Shown: in pieces, positions 17,954 to 26,134 of the stretch | Layout of the letters: each line of letters opens with the position of its first letter | Numbering within the stretch: the stretch's first letter is position 1 | From: Acinetobacter sp. NIPH 298 | GTDB lineage: Bacteria; Pseudomonadota; Gammaproteobacteria; Pseudomonadales; Moraxellaceae | Reading direction: 5' to 3' | DNA length: 64,000 nt | Assembly (NCBI RefSeq): GCF_000369505.1 | Contig: NZ_KB850055.1 | Coordinates: forward strand, 744,001 to 808,000 | Made by a program: the position numbers and the translations under genes | The notes under the pieces: model-generated | The model's database searches: none | What the model was told of the DNA's origin: nothing | The model's input: the letters and a program-made list of their open reading frames with translations, nothing else

Positions 17954-18349
17954 ATGGCAGAGCCAATGAGTAGCGGTGTCGGGGTCGCAACTGTAATTAA
18001 AGTTTATGGTATGTGGTTTTTGATGGCCATTGCGGCTATAGCGGTGGTTTTGGGTTATTTGGTAGTCATTATGACTCGAATGCCTCGTACACGCAGTGAA
18101 TGGGTCGTGAGTTTAATCACTACGGTGGTGGGGAGTATCGCAGGTGGTGGATTCTTAATTCAGCACTTTGAGCTGCATGATTATCTTTTAACTTGGTCGG
18201 GTCTATGTGCAATAGGGGGCATTTTCTTTGCTGCAGGTTTGCCATTTTGGGCCATCATCCGTTGGTCATTCAACTATGTGAATGCAAGAGAGGATGCAAC
18301 CATCTTCGACGTAGCGAAAGAAATGAAAGACTACAAAGATAATTTTTAA
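17954..18349 (+). CDS. Putative holin (three membrane segments)
   Basis: This protein has 131 residues. GGAGAAA precedes the ATG. Three hydrophobic segments lie at about 20-42, 54-72 and 80-103, and the C-terminus is charged (AKEMKDYKDNF). Size, topology and place between the tail operon and endolysin suggest a holin, which would permeabilise the inner membrane at lysis. No sequence family is firmly recognised, so a different phage membrane protein is possible. Confidence 0.55.
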   Translation: MAEPMSSGVGVATVIKVYGMWFLMAIAAIAVVLGYLVVIMTRMPRTRSEWVVSLITTVVGSIAGGGFLIQHFELHDYLLTWSGLCAIGGIFFAAGLPFWAIIRWSFNYVNAREDATIFDVAKEMKDYKDNF

Positions 18350-18366
18350 TTAGTTGTTTAACCAAT

Positions 18367-18388
18367 ACCGCCGTTTGGCGGTTTTTTT
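18367..18388 (+). terminator. Terminator after putative holin gene
   Basis: ACCGCC/GGCGGT stem with a four-base loop, followed by a T run. Confidence 0.8.
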
Positions 18389-18800
18389 GTATTTGATGCA
18401 ATTCCTGATTAACGCTTAATCAGGATGCAGCTGATTGAGCGTTGGGTTGAAGCATCGGAAAATAATAAGTGGAAAGATTTCCTCTTGATTTATTGAAAAT
18501 CACTGGAGTGAGTTCCCGCTAAATCTACATTTTCAGGAGTTAATTCGCGAGGAAAGTAAATTCTTAAAATAGTTTAAAAGATTTGTAGTTGCTGGAACGC
18601 TTAAATTTTGCATACAAGCTGAAAAGTAAACGGAAGTCTTTCCGCCTAATACGGAAAGACTTTTTTTCTTATAGTTGCTTTATCAATAAACAAACGAGGA
18701 GATCAATGAGGATATATGCACTAAAAAGCAAAAACCCCAGTGCGCCAACACTAGGGTTTTCAAATCCACTTAACCCACAAAGCAAAGGGGAAATGTCTCT
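18389..18800. other. Gene-free stretch with two terminator-like hairpins
   Basis: No convincing gene is seen. An 11-bp hairpin with a T run lies at 18634-18667 (AAGTCTTTCCG stem), and another, with one mismatch, at 18731-18760 (AAAACCCCAGTG stem). TGATTAACGCTTAATCA near 18411 is a near-palindrome. The region may hold one or two small RNAs ending at these hairpins, or be decayed sequence. Confidence 0.5.
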
Positions 18801-18950
18801 ATGCATAAGCATACATCAAAATCTGAATTAAAGGTAGATGGAAAAATGAGCGAAAAAGGCGCAGATCGTGCGGGGCTAATGCAAGCAATCACAAATTTGG
18901 GGTTGGTAATCGGTATTGTTGTTATCGCCATAATTTTAGCTTTGAAATGA
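18801..18950 (+). CDS. Small single-span membrane protein near lysis genes
   Basis: This protein has 49 residues. AAGGGGA lies about 10 bases before the ATG. A polar, charged N-terminal half (KSELKVDGKMSEKGADRAG) is followed by one membrane span (LGLVIGIVVIAIILAL) at the C-terminus. It lies between the putative holin and the endolysin, and ends at a terminator. It could be a second holin or a regulator of lysis; this is inference from position and topology. Confidence 0.5.
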   Translation: MHKHTSKSELKVDGKMSEKGADRAGLMQAITNLGLVIGIVVIAIILALK

Positions 18951-18968
18951 GCTACGAGTACCACCCAT

Positions 18969-18990
18969 GCCGCCTAAAGGCGGTTTTTTA
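18969..18990 (+). terminator. Terminator before endolysin gene
   Basis: CCGCC/GGCGG stem with a TAAA loop and a T run. It ends 20 bases before the endolysin ATG. Confidence 0.75.
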
Positions 18991-19009
18991 TTACCTAAAG
19001 GAAAGCAAA

Positions 19010-19552
19010 ATGAACATTGAACAATATCTTAATGAATTGATTAAACGTGAAGGTGGGTATGTAAATAATCCTGCCGATCGAGGAGGAGCGACCAAGTTTG
19101 GTATCACTGAAGCGGTCGCACGTGCGAGTGGATTTAAAGGTCACATGCGAGATCTGCCATTGGATGTGGCCAAGGGCATTTATAGAAAACAGTATTGGAT
19201 CTCGCCACGATTTGATCAAGTAAATACGATCAGTGCCGCCGTGGCTGAAGAACTACTCGATACAGGTGTGAACTGTGGGACGGGCTTTGCAAAGCCATTA
19301 CTGCAACGTGCTTTAAATCTTTTGAACAATCAAGGTAAAGGAGGATGGCCAGATTTAGTAATTGATGGAATCTATGGTTCAGAAACGATGAATGCATTTA
19401 CAACCTATCTCACAAAGCGCGGTAAAGAGGGTGAAGAGGTCTTAATCCGAGTGCTCAACATTATGCAAGGGCAGCGCTATATCGAAATATGCGAACGTAA
19501 CCCTACACAGGAGCAGTTCTTTTATGGCTGGATCAACAATCGAATCGCATAA
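19010..19552 (+). CDS. Endolysin, GH108-type N-acetylmuramidase
   Basis: This protein has 180 residues. The ATG at 19010 is preceded by AAAGGAAAG; an earlier in-frame ATG at 18947 would put the terminator stem in the coding region. Residues 12-35 carry KREGGYVNNPADRGGATKFGI, the EGGY motif of GH108 with the catalytic Glu at about 13. The C-terminal half has the peptidoglycan-binding-type helix pattern with LVIDGIYGSETMNAF. No signal peptide is seen, so it depends on a holin for release. Confidence 0.9.
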   Translation: MNIEQYLNELIKREGGYVNNPADRGGATKFGITEAVARASGFKGHMRDLPLDVAKGIYRKQYWISPRFDQVNTISAAVAEELLDTGVNCGTGFAKPLLQRALNLLNNQGKGGWPDLVIDGIYGSETMNAFTTYLTKRGKEGEEVLIRVLNIMQGQRYIEICERNPTQEQFFYGWINNRIA

Positions 19553-19688
19553 CAAAGTAGTTCATCATTGCAAACGCTCATGGTCATCATTGATTGTGAG
19601 CGTTTTAGTTTTGTGCTTACTGTCAGGATGTTCAGCGCATACGATCAATAGCAATGTACACGTTGGGATATGTGTAAAAGCCCTCTGA
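19524..19688 (+). CDS. Tiny lipoprotein overlapping endolysin (Rz1/o-spanin-like candidate)
   Basis: This protein has 54 residues and is shifted relative to the endolysin frame, whose last 29 bases it overlaps. It has a positively charged N-part, a hydrophobic run LIVSVLVLCLLSGC and a lipobox ending in Cys36, leaving a mature lipopeptide of only 19 residues. Position directly after the endolysin and the lipobox suggest an outer-membrane spanin subunit. An inner-membrane partner is not seen, and the reading frame runs into the terminator stem, so function is uncertain. Confidence 0.5.
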   Translation: MAGSTIESHNKVVHHCKRSWSSLIVSVLVLCLLSGCSAHTINSNVHVGICVKAL

Positions 19689-19703
19689 TGAGGGCTTTAT
19701 TTG
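19677..19703 (+). terminator. Terminator after lysis genes
   Basis: AAAGCCCTC/GAGGGCTTT stem with a TGAT loop. The stem overlaps the end of the small lipoprotein gene. Confidence 0.8.
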
Positions 19704-19712
19704 TATATATGA

Positions 19713-19946
19713 TCATTCAAGTTCTAGTTGATAGTCATCTTTGGTCACTTTTATTTTTAATTTTTTATATTTGCGTTTGTTTGGATTGACTGCGGAATTG
19801 TTTACTTCATCTGCAAAAGTCTTGTCTTTCATGAGGCTTGAATACGCTTTATATCCTAAAATAATCCGCGTGGGTTGGTATCCATTTCTATTTACATAGT
19901 ATTCAATAGTTGAATTTAATTCATTTAGAAGACTTGTATCACTCAT
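19713..19946 (-). CDS. Small protein of unknown function
   Basis: This protein has 77 residues on the minus strand, facing the lysis genes. The sequence TRIILGYKAYSSLMKDKTFADEV is the only ordered-looking part, and the C-terminus is Lys-rich (NKRKYKKLKIKVTKDDY). No family is recognised. It is the first gene of the right-arm group transcribed against the late genes. Confidence 0.5.
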   Translation of the reverse strand: MSDTSLLNELNSTIEYYVNRNGYQPTRIILGYKAYSSLMKDKTFADEVNNSAVNPNKRKYKKLKIKVTKDDYQLELE

Positions 19947-20258
19947 TTCAAAAATGCTTCACTTTTAAGAGTTCATTGAAGAATAGTGTAAATTAAGTAA
20001 AATATCTATATGAATTTAAACATTTTTATAAGGACTACCTGTCATAAAACTGTAATATTTCATGATGAATTTTATTCATTGAACTGTGATCTAAAAAACG
20101 CTTAATTTTATAAAGGATTTTTGTACTCAGATTGCTGACATTGCAATTGGCTAGAGAAAGCATGGCTTGATAACAATAAAATAAATAATCCAAAAAATCA
20201 TGGTTTATCTACTATTTGAAATTGTGGTAAAGGTAAAATCAAAACTAATCACAAATGA
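19947..20258. other. AT-rich intergenic region, no gene seen
   Basis: No open frame or hairpin with clear support is seen. The region separates two minus-strand genes and may contain the promoter for the gene ending at 19713. Confidence 0.5.
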
Positions 20259-20507
20259 TTAGCTCTTTGGAATCTCCTCATCCCTGGGCTTTCTCACATT
20301 CTTAACAAAGCATTCTTCAATCGCGCCATACTTTTTAAAGTTTTCACGTGCTTGGTTGAGTGAAGGCACGTTTGCACCTCCAGCCGAATCATGATGTTCT
20401 GCTTGTACAGGATCATCCTCCCAAAAGCATACAGAGCAGATGTCATAGTCGCCGTTAGATGGTTTACCTCTGGTTAGGTAGCCGCAGCATAAACATGGGT
20501 AGAGCAT
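20259..20507 (-). CDS. Cys-rich CPCC-type protein, copy 1
   Basis: This protein has 82 residues. The ATG at 20507 is chosen, with GGAGAAA upstream; a longer in-frame start lies in the remnant of another gene. The N-terminus YPCLCCGYLTRGKPSNGDY followed by DICSVCFWEDDPVQ gives a CxCC...CxxC zinc-binding knuckle of the CPCC family. The rest is a helix with a charged C-terminus. It is nearly identical to the gene at 21874 and lies on a duplicated DNA block. Its molecular role is not established. Confidence 0.75.
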   Translation of the reverse strand: MLYPCLCCGYLTRGKPSNGDYDICSVCFWEDDPVQAEHHDSAGGANVPSLNQARENFKKYGAIEECFVKNVRKPRDEEIPKS

Positions 20508-20612
20508 ACTGTTTCTCCAATCTTTCTTAACTATTTTTCTCAGGCTTTTCAGCAAAATTAGAACTCAAATACACAACATTTTTGGGCTCAACCAAAGAGA
20601 CATTTTTCTCTA
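20272..20612. repeat. Duplicated block, copy 1 (CPCC gene plus gene remnant)
   Basis: About 340 bases are nearly identical to 21887-22227, offset by 1615. The block includes the CPCC gene and the last 27 codons (EKNVSLVEPK ... AEKPEKNS) of the membrane-protein gene intact at 22142, so this is the derived copy. Confidence 0.85.
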
Positions 20613-20738
20613 TGTATATAAACGCCCGAATAGTTCCCCACAGTAAAGCTAAATTTTAAAGACCTAATATTTAAATGAAAACGCTCATTATTTTCATTGA
20701 TAGTGAGCGTTTTATTTTAGTGAGTTTCATACTGGCTT

Positions 20739-21617
20739 TTATTTTGTCACTCTCTCAAATGTTGCTAGGAAATAACTTCCATCATCATATTCTTTCATAA
20801 ACTTTAATTTTAGAGTTGATTTGTCCAGTCGCAATATTTCATATTTCGTAACATCTCCATCTATAACTTTTGTAAGTATATTATCAACTATTGTCCAGTT
20901 TCCATCTTCTTTGCTAATTTCACAATCTCCTATATTTTGTACTATTCGTTTGTTAGTTTCATAAATATCAAAACAAGGTTCTTCTTCGTCGTAAATGTCG
21001 ACTTCTTTTCCATTCTTAAGATCCGAAGATTGGGAAAATCTCCATTTCCCGACTATAAGCTTTGCATAGTCTGTACTAAGATTAGTCGCTTTCGGAATAA
21101 TTTTACCTGTATTAACAACGTTCTGTTTATTTGGTAAATCAATAAATTTCCATTTAGGAAAAATCCAATCAGGCTCGGGAAAACGATCCCCACTGCGTAC
21201 TTTTAGTTTGTTAGGTAGAGTTGAATACTCATCCTTTGCATCCAAAAAGTAGGAATTAACTACACCAAAATTTGTATTCGGTGTACCTGTAGCATAATGA
21301 CGATGTGGTGAAAATAAGCCAATTTGATATGCCGCACTATTGGATTGCAAATTTCCTGCTTTTGTACAATAGTCACTTTTAAAATGTAAGCGACCACTCG
21401 GCTCAATTAAGTCAATTGCTTTACTATTCGTATTTTTAACCTTAACAATTATTTGATATTCATCAAATTTAATATCAGGACAATCAATATCAGTAGCAGT
21501 TCCTATTTTTTCATAATTATATCCAAAAATGACTCCATTATAATCGTAGAGTATTTTCTCTTCTGCAAAACATGGCATAGCGCAGAGCACTAATGTTAGA
21601 GTTAAAATTATTTTCAT
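20739..21617 (-). CDS. Secreted protein with lipocalin-like C-terminal domain
   Basis: This protein has 292 residues. A signal peptide (MKIILTLTLVLCAMPCFA) is followed by an N-terminal domain with a DIDCPDIKFDEYQIIVKVKN strand region, and a C-terminal half beginning LIVGKWRFSQSSDL and ending DGSYFLATFERV, which resembles lipocalin-like domains of about 90 residues. It lies between the two CPCC copies, so it may have been trapped or brought in by the duplication. Function unknown. Confidence 0.6.
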   Translation of the reverse strand: MKIILTLTLVLCAMPCFAEEKILYDYNGVIFGYNYEKIGTATDIDCPDIKFDEYQIIVKVKNTNSKAIDLIEPSGRLHFKSDYCTKAGNLQSNSAAYQIGLFSPHRHYATGTPNTNFGVVNSYFLDAKDEYSTLPNKLKVRSGDRFPEPDWIFPKWKFIDLPNKQNVVNTGKIIPKATNLSTDYAKLIVGKWRFSQSSDLKNGKEVDIYDEEEPCFDIYETNKRIVQNIGDCEISKEDGNWTIVDNILTKVIDGDVTKYEILRLDKSTLKLKFMKEYDDGSYFLATFERVTK

Positions 21618-21873
21618 TTCAAATATCCCTTTTTATATAACTTAAATGATTTTTTTACTTTTAGTACGTCGCCATATAGTCGTTAAGTAGTTATTTTAAA
21701 ACTATAAAAAATAAAAAGATTAAAGATTATTGTTGTTTTCCGATGAGTGGTGTTAATTCAAACTAAGCAAATCACTGCATGTAAAGGGCTTTTTCTTAAC
21801 TTATACCAACTCATAGACTAATTCTGCCCAGAAACAAAGCAAGTGCCAATCCTGAATCTTTGAGGTACATACT

Positions 21874-22122
21874 TTAACCCTTCGGTATCTCCTCATCCCT
21901 CGGCTTTCTCACATTCTTAACAAACCGTTCTTCCATTGCACCATACTTTTTAAAGTTTTCACGAGCTTGATTAAGTGAAGGGACGTTTGCACCTCCAGCC
22001 GAATCATGATGTTCTGCTTGCACAGGATCATCCTCCCAAAAGCATACAGAGCAAATGTCGTAGTCGCCGTTAGATGGTTCACCTCTGGTTAGGTAGCCGC
22101 AGCATAAACATGGGTAGAGCAT
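21874..22122 (-). CDS. Cys-rich CPCC-type protein, copy 2
   Basis: This protein has 82 residues and differs from copy 1 at only a few positions (GEPSNGDY for GKPSNGDY, AMEERFV for AIEECFV). Start at 22122 with GGAGAAA. The same CLCC...CSVC zinc knuckle is present. It follows the membrane-protein gene by about 20 bases, so the two are probably cotranscribed; this is the ancestral arrangement. Confidence 0.75.
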   Translation of the reverse strand: MLYPCLCCGYLTRGEPSNGDYDICSVCFWEDDPVQAEHHDSAGGANVPSLNQARENFKKYGAMEERFVKNVRKPRDEEIPKG

Positions 22123-22227
22123 TTTATTTCTCCAATCTTTCTTAACTATTTTTTTCAGGCTTTTCAGCAAAATTAGAACTCAAATACACAACATTTTTGG
22201 GTTCAACCAAAGAGACATTCTTCTGTT
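21887..22227. repeat. Duplicated block, copy 2 (source)
   Basis: The partner of 20272-20612. Here the block joins the full membrane-protein gene to the CPCC gene. Confidence 0.85.
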
Positions 22228-22774
22228 CATCGATGACCGCACAAAGGGCAGAGCCGCATTTTATAAGAAATAACTCTTGACCATTCGACTTGACTGCTGG
22301 CAGGTGAGTAGGGTGTGCTAATGCTTTCCTAGCGGATTTAGCTGTTTTAATATCAATTGTAGCAAAGGTAAAAAACGCTGATAAAGCAAGAAAGCAGATG
22401 AAGAATGTCCAGAAAAATAAGCGTATACGATTTACTCGTTGTTCATCAGTTAGAGTTTGATTATGAATTTGAGGTCGTTGATGCTTTTTCGCCTTAAATG
22501 GATTTCTCAGATTACTTGGATATTTTATATTGAGTAGTGCAAAGATATACGAAAAAAAACTTAGTATTAATGCTCCCAGCAATATATATGTCAACCAATT
22601 AGCACAGTTTAGAAAGCCCCAGTTAATCTTGTCTGCTGCAGAAAAATTAAGGACAACAGGATCTATTAGAAAAACAGCCATGTAAGCTGCTAAATAGTTT
22701 TGGCCACATGCGTAAAAAAAAACTGTAAGTAAGGAAATAATGATCGCTACATCCAACGAAAAATTAAACTTCAT
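22142..22774 (-). CDS. Membrane protein of unknown function
   Basis: This protein has 210 residues. Hydrophobic spans lie at about 8-25, 60-82 and 120-140, with a basic loop (KYPSNLRNPFKAKKHQRPQ) between the second and third. The C-terminal part has two Cys (KCGSALCAVIDEQKN) and is probably outside the membrane. Its start overlaps the stop of the Excalibur-domain gene (ATGA), and the CPCC gene follows. No family is recognised. Confidence 0.6.
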   Translation of the reverse strand: MKFNFSLDVAIIISLLTVFFYACGQNYLAAYMAVFLIDPVVLNFSAADKINWGFLNCANWLTYILLGALILSFFSYIFALLNIKYPSNLRNPFKAKKHQRPQIHNQTLTDEQRVNRIRLFFWTFFICFLALSAFFTFATIDIKTAKSARKALAHPTHLPAVKSNGQELFLIKCGSALCAVIDEQKNVSLVEPKNVVYLSSNFAEKPEKNS

Positions 22775-22929
22775 TTTCTTTCCTTATTTTTTTTCTTCGG
22801 GCATTTCTTGCCATTACCACCCAGCAAGCAATCACAAGCTTGACCATCGCCGTCACGATCTAAGCTTTTCCATCCAGTTTGACCAGACTTTTTGCGTTGT
22901 TCATAACATGATTTTGCTTCTTGTTGCAT
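22771..22929 (-). CDS. Short Excalibur calcium-binding domain protein, possibly N-terminally truncated
   Basis: This protein has 52 residues. The motif SLDRDGDGQACD is the DxDxDG loop plus Cys of the Excalibur domain, found in secreted surface and nuclease-related proteins. No signal peptide is present and an in-frame stop lies directly before the ATG, so the 5' part may be lost. The stop overlaps the membrane-protein start as ATGA. Confidence 0.5.
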   Translation of the reverse strand: MQQEAKSCYEQRKKSGQTGWKSLDRDGDGQACDCLLGGNGKKCPKKKNKERK

Positions 22930-23042
22930 TCAGAGGCTCATAATTTTTAAATATAAATTTACATAATAAAGCAGAACTATTGATTTTGTAAGTTTTGTTA
23001 TTTACATTGTTGTAATATGTAACTTATGGAATTATTAGAAAA

Positions 23043-23951
23043 ATGGCAAAAATGTTAAGTGTGAAGTTTGGAGCATTAAATATAACAGTACATCCACATG
23101 ATAAGGATGGGCAAATATATTTAGATTTATTTAACTATTTGTATAAAGTTAGAGAACCTTTGCAGGTCAGAGGGAATGATTATATTTATTTATCTGCATT
23201 AAAGCCATTAAATGATGATAAACCTTTAGAGGGATTACAAGGTACATTCACTAAACTTACAGGAATTGAAGTTTCGGAATGGTTTGATACCACCACAGAC
23301 AAATTAGCTGAACAGGATATTGTTGAAAATGTAAATATTCCTTCTCATTTATTTCCAAATGCTAAATTTTTTAATTTTATATTTTTTCCCAAAAAACATA
23401 TTCTAATCTCAGAAATTTATGATAATAAAGGTACTGTAAGTATTGGGACGTTAGCTAAATTTTTTGAAAAATTATTTTACAGACAAGATATTAGAGAAAA
23501 ATTTACAACTGCAACAGTTCATGTTTTACCTGATATGGGAAAGGTAGAAGAAATCATAAGAATGGGAACTTTAGTGACGTTAGAGCTAGAAATTTACAGG
23601 CCCAATGCCGATGATGTAGAAGAGGTCGAAACAAGCTTTTTAGAAAAGCTGGAACGCTTGAATGCAGAAAAACTTGAAGAAAAATATGAAACCCAACGAA
23701 AAGGTTTTCTTACATTAGATGAGGAAACAAAGAATAAAATGAGAGTTGCAGCAAAAAATGGTAAAGTATATGCCAAAGCTATTGATGAACAAGGCTTAGT
23801 GAAACCACATAGTACAGAAAACATCCCATTTGTCGAGCAAGATAAATATGATCCAAAAACTACAGATAAATTAGATTTTTTAAAGCGTAAAGCTCTAGAA
23901 ATCTATGCTCGTTTTACCCCATCAAAAGGAAAGTTTAAGGGTGATAATTGA
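23043..23951 (+). CDS. DUF4747-like / RexA-like protein
   Basis: This protein has 302 residues, is soluble, and is the first of a pair. Residues 28-52 (LYKVREPLQVRGNDYIYLSAL) and a following strand pair at about 116-140 (FNFIFFPKKHILISEIYDNK, then LAKFFEKLF) resemble the layout of lambda RexA, a DNA-binding exclusion protein. The overall sequence looks like DUF4747. It ends seven bases before a four-span membrane-protein gene of the same strand, as in RexA-RexB. The family link is my reading and needs profile support. Confidence 0.5.
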   Translation: MAKMLSVKFGALNITVHPHDKDGQIYLDLFNYLYKVREPLQVRGNDYIYLSALKPLNDDKPLEGLQGTFTKLTGIEVSEWFDTTTDKLAEQDIVENVNIPSHLFPNAKFFNFIFFPKKHILISEIYDNKGTVSIGTLAKFFEKLFYRQDIREKFTTATVHVLPDMGKVEEIIRMGTLVTLELEIYRPNADDVEEVETSFLEKLERLNAEKLEEKYETQRKGFLTLDEETKNKMRVAAKNGKVYAKAIDEQGLVKPHSTENIPFVEQDKYDPKTTDKLDFLKRKALEIYARFTPSKGKFKGDN

Positions 23952-23957
23952 TCTGCT

Positions 23958-24536
23958 ATGAACGTTAAGAAAGAAAGTGCTTTAAAACAATATTGGACAG
24001 CCTATGGTGGTTGGAGGGCTTTATTGTCTTCACCTTATTTATGGTGTGCATTTCTGGGTACTTTCTTTTGTTATTCTTTCTGGACGAAAGAAGATTTTCT
24101 AATTTTAGCTCTATCTGCTTTACCTAGTTTACTTGGTTTTTCATTAGGCGGTTATGCTGTATGGCTAGCTATTGGTGACCAACGCCTAAAAAAAATGCTG
24201 AGTGAGCATACTCAAAAACAATCAGCAGATACTCCATCCGATTTTATGAAAGTAAATGCAACTTTTGTACATTTTATTATTTTGCAAATAATAAGCTTGG
24301 TTTATCTAATATTCTTAAAGGCAAATTCATTTTCTGAGATTATTTTATTTTTCAAACAGTTCTATGTTTTTTCTGATTGTCTTATTCAATTTATTAAGTT
24401 TTTATCCATAATGTTTTATGGTCTAGGTTTCTTTTTATTCACATATTCAATTTTATCAATGTTGGCAGCAACTTTTGCTGTTTTCAAAATAGCAAGATGG
24501 AGTGATATGTTAAATCGTGTACCAGAAAATAAGTAA
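23958..24536 (+). CDS. Four-span membrane protein, RexB-like by context
   Basis: This protein has 192 residues. Predicted spans lie at about 20-42, 48-72, 100-122 and 140-175. It follows the DUF4747-like gene by seven bases, so the two form one operon. RexB of lambda is a four-span inner-membrane channel protein; this one is longer (192 against 144) and no direct sequence match is claimed. The pair lies in the immunity-side arm of a prophage, where exclusion modules are common. Confidence 0.5.
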   Translation: MNVKKESALKQYWTAYGGWRALLSSPYLWCAFLGTFFCYSFWTKEDFLILALSALPSLLGFSLGGYAVWLAIGDQRLKKMLSEHTQKQSADTPSDFMKVNATFVHFIILQIISLVYLIFLKANSFSEIILFFKQFYVFSDCLIQFIKFLSIMFYGLGFFLFTYSILSMLAATFAVFKIARWSDMLNRVPENK

Positions 24537-24817
24537 AAATGCATACGGTACTTTTTTATTAAAAATTATTTAAAGAATATTTTCGCATGACTAAAAAAAG
24601 CTGAAATACACTTAAAATTAGAGCTGTTAGAAAAAAGTTTGAGTGATCTGAAATATTTAGAATATTGTATTCAATGTTGTACGTTGCAAATATTGGATAT
24701 ATTGAAATTCTGAAAATAATGAACTCTGTAAGATACATTTTAAGTTTTTCTCCTAAAATATTTGATTATTTATCTAACTTAATTTTACCTCAAAAAACTA
24801 ACTAAACTTAGATTTCA

Positions 24818-25192
24818 TCACTTTTTTTTATTTGCTAAAGCTGTTGTGAGATCAGCTAATAACTTTCGTTCTTGTACGTCAAGACTCTCAAACTTTTTAC
24901 CAATAAATTCTAGATATAATTCACTATTAAGATTTTCAAATTCATCAACGATTTCTTGCTGTATGTATTCTCCAATGATGTATTTAGCTTTTATTAAATT
25001 ACTTTTGAAGTCTGTTAGCGTGCTGTCAAGTAAATTACCTTCGCCTTGAAGTCCTAACTCCAAAGAAAAATCTAAAAGCTGTACCATCGCAGAATTCAAA
25101 GATAGACCCTGCTGTTCAGCATACTTTGTTAAATTTTCATGTGTAGTTTGTGGCAAACGCGCTTGAAGACGTATCAATTCTTTAGAAGACAT
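24818..25192 (-). CDS. Arc-like ribbon-helix-helix repressor
   Basis: This protein has 124 residues. The ATG at 25192 is chosen (MSSKELIRLQARLPQTTHENL); a longer in-frame start lies in the operator region. The N-terminal 45 residues fit the Arc pattern: a strand IRLQARLP followed by helices ENLTKYAEQQ and SLNSAMVQLLDFSL. The C-terminal 70 residues are helical and acidic. It is divergent from a BRO-type antirepressor, with TGACAC/GTGTCA half-sites between them. It resembles the P22 immI switch. Confidence 0.75.
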   Translation of the reverse strand: MSSKELIRLQARLPQTTHENLTKYAEQQGLSLNSAMVQLLDFSLELGLQGEGNLLDSTLTDFKSNLIKAKYIIGEYIQQEIVDEFENLNSELYLEFIGKKFESLDVQERKLLADLTTALANKKK

Positions 25193-25209
25193 TTCTCGCC
25201 CCTTATCTA

Positions 25210-25268
25210 TTGACACCAATAGTAGTGTCATACTAAAGTAATGTCAACAGACACTAAAAGTGGTGTCA
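25210..25268. promoter_or_regulatory. Operator/promoter of the Arc-BRO switch
   Basis: TTGACA (25210) and TACTAA (25231) give a promoter with a 15-base spacer reading towards the antirepressor. An inverted repeat TGACAC-N8-GTGTCA (25211-25230) overlaps it. Further half-sites TGTCA (25242), GACAC (25250) and GTGTCA (25263) follow. A CGCCCCG/CGGGGCG stem (25275-25306) lies in the presumed leader. Confidence 0.6.
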
Positions 25269-25336
25269 TAAAAACGCCCCGAACATTCTTGGCGGAACAC
25301 GGGGCGAGTTACCAATCTTTTACGAGAAAAATTGAT

Positions 25337-26134
25337 ATGAAGAGTTTAACATTTAATGCAATAAAATTTCATCCAATCCAACGTGATGATGAGCAAATTT
25401 GGATTACTTCATCAGAGCTTGCTCATGCTTTAGGATATGCACGCGAAGATTCTGTTTCACGAATTTATGATCGTAATTCGGACGAGTTTAATAGCCAAAT
25501 GACATTGACCGTCAAATTGACGGTCAATGGAATTAATGAAAGTTTGCGTGAAAAGGAAACCCGTATTTTTTCCTTAAGGGGTTGTCACCTCATCACATTC
25601 TTTGCCCGTACACCAGTTGCAAAAGAATTCCGCAAATGGGTTTTAGACATTTTAGATAGGGAAGTACGGCCTAAAACCAAGAATCATAAAACTGAACGTG
25701 TAGTTCTGAACGATGCAGTAAATATGCTTGTGGCGAAATCAAAACACCTTAACTTTTCCGATGCTTATAAACTCATACACCAACGTTTTAGTGTGAAAGG
25801 CATAGATGAGATCTCACTTGATCAGATCCCTGTAGCGGTTGAATACGTCCATCATCTGATCGCTTTATTTAGCCATAGAGAACATAGAACGGCAGACATG
25901 AATACGATTGCTTTAGCTCATTGCATGATTTGGTGTCGCCAGTGGTGGAAAGAGTACGGTGATGCTATCCGTAAAATTAACCCGAATATTGCCTCATCCG
26001 TACACGACTATTTCATAGATGGTTCATTCGTCGCTTGGGGCTTTGTAGATGAATCTGAGAAAGCAGCATTACGCAGAAAGTTGGATGCTCATCAATGGAA
26101 TTTAACCATAAATGAAAGGTTAAGATTACTGTAA
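25337..26134 (+). CDS. BRO-N domain antirepressor
   Basis: This protein has 265 residues. ATG at 25337 gives MKSLTFNAIKFHPIQRDD, typical of BRO-N proteins; an in-frame ATG at 25241 lies within the operator and has no ribosome site. The BRO-N domain spans about 1-110 (WITSSELAHALGYAREDSVS, then LRGCHLITFFARTPVAKEFRKWV). The C-terminal half is helical, with no KilA-C pattern recognised. It is divergently transcribed from an Arc-like repressor, so it may be the lytic-side product of an immunity switch. Confidence 0.8.
   Translation: MKSLTFNAIKFHPIQRDDEQIWITSSELAHALGYAREDSVSRIYDRNSDEFNSQMTLTVKLTVNGINESLREKETRIFSLRGCHLITFFARTPVAKEFRKWVLDILDREVRPKTKNHKTERVVLNDAVNMLVAKSKHLNFSDAYKLIHQRFSVKGIDEISLDQIPVAVEYVHHLIALFSHREHRTADMNTIALAHCMIWCRQWWKEYGDAIRKINPNIASSVHDYFIDGSFVAWGFVDESEKAALRRKLDAHQWNLTINERLRLL

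Noticed and set aside
18589..18831. 80-codon open frame in the lysis region
   Set aside because: It crosses two terminator hairpins and overlaps the better-supported 49-residue gene.
25241..25336. Upstream start for the BRO antirepressor
   Set aside because: It lies in the operator region without a ribosome site; the ATG at 25337 matches BRO-N starts.
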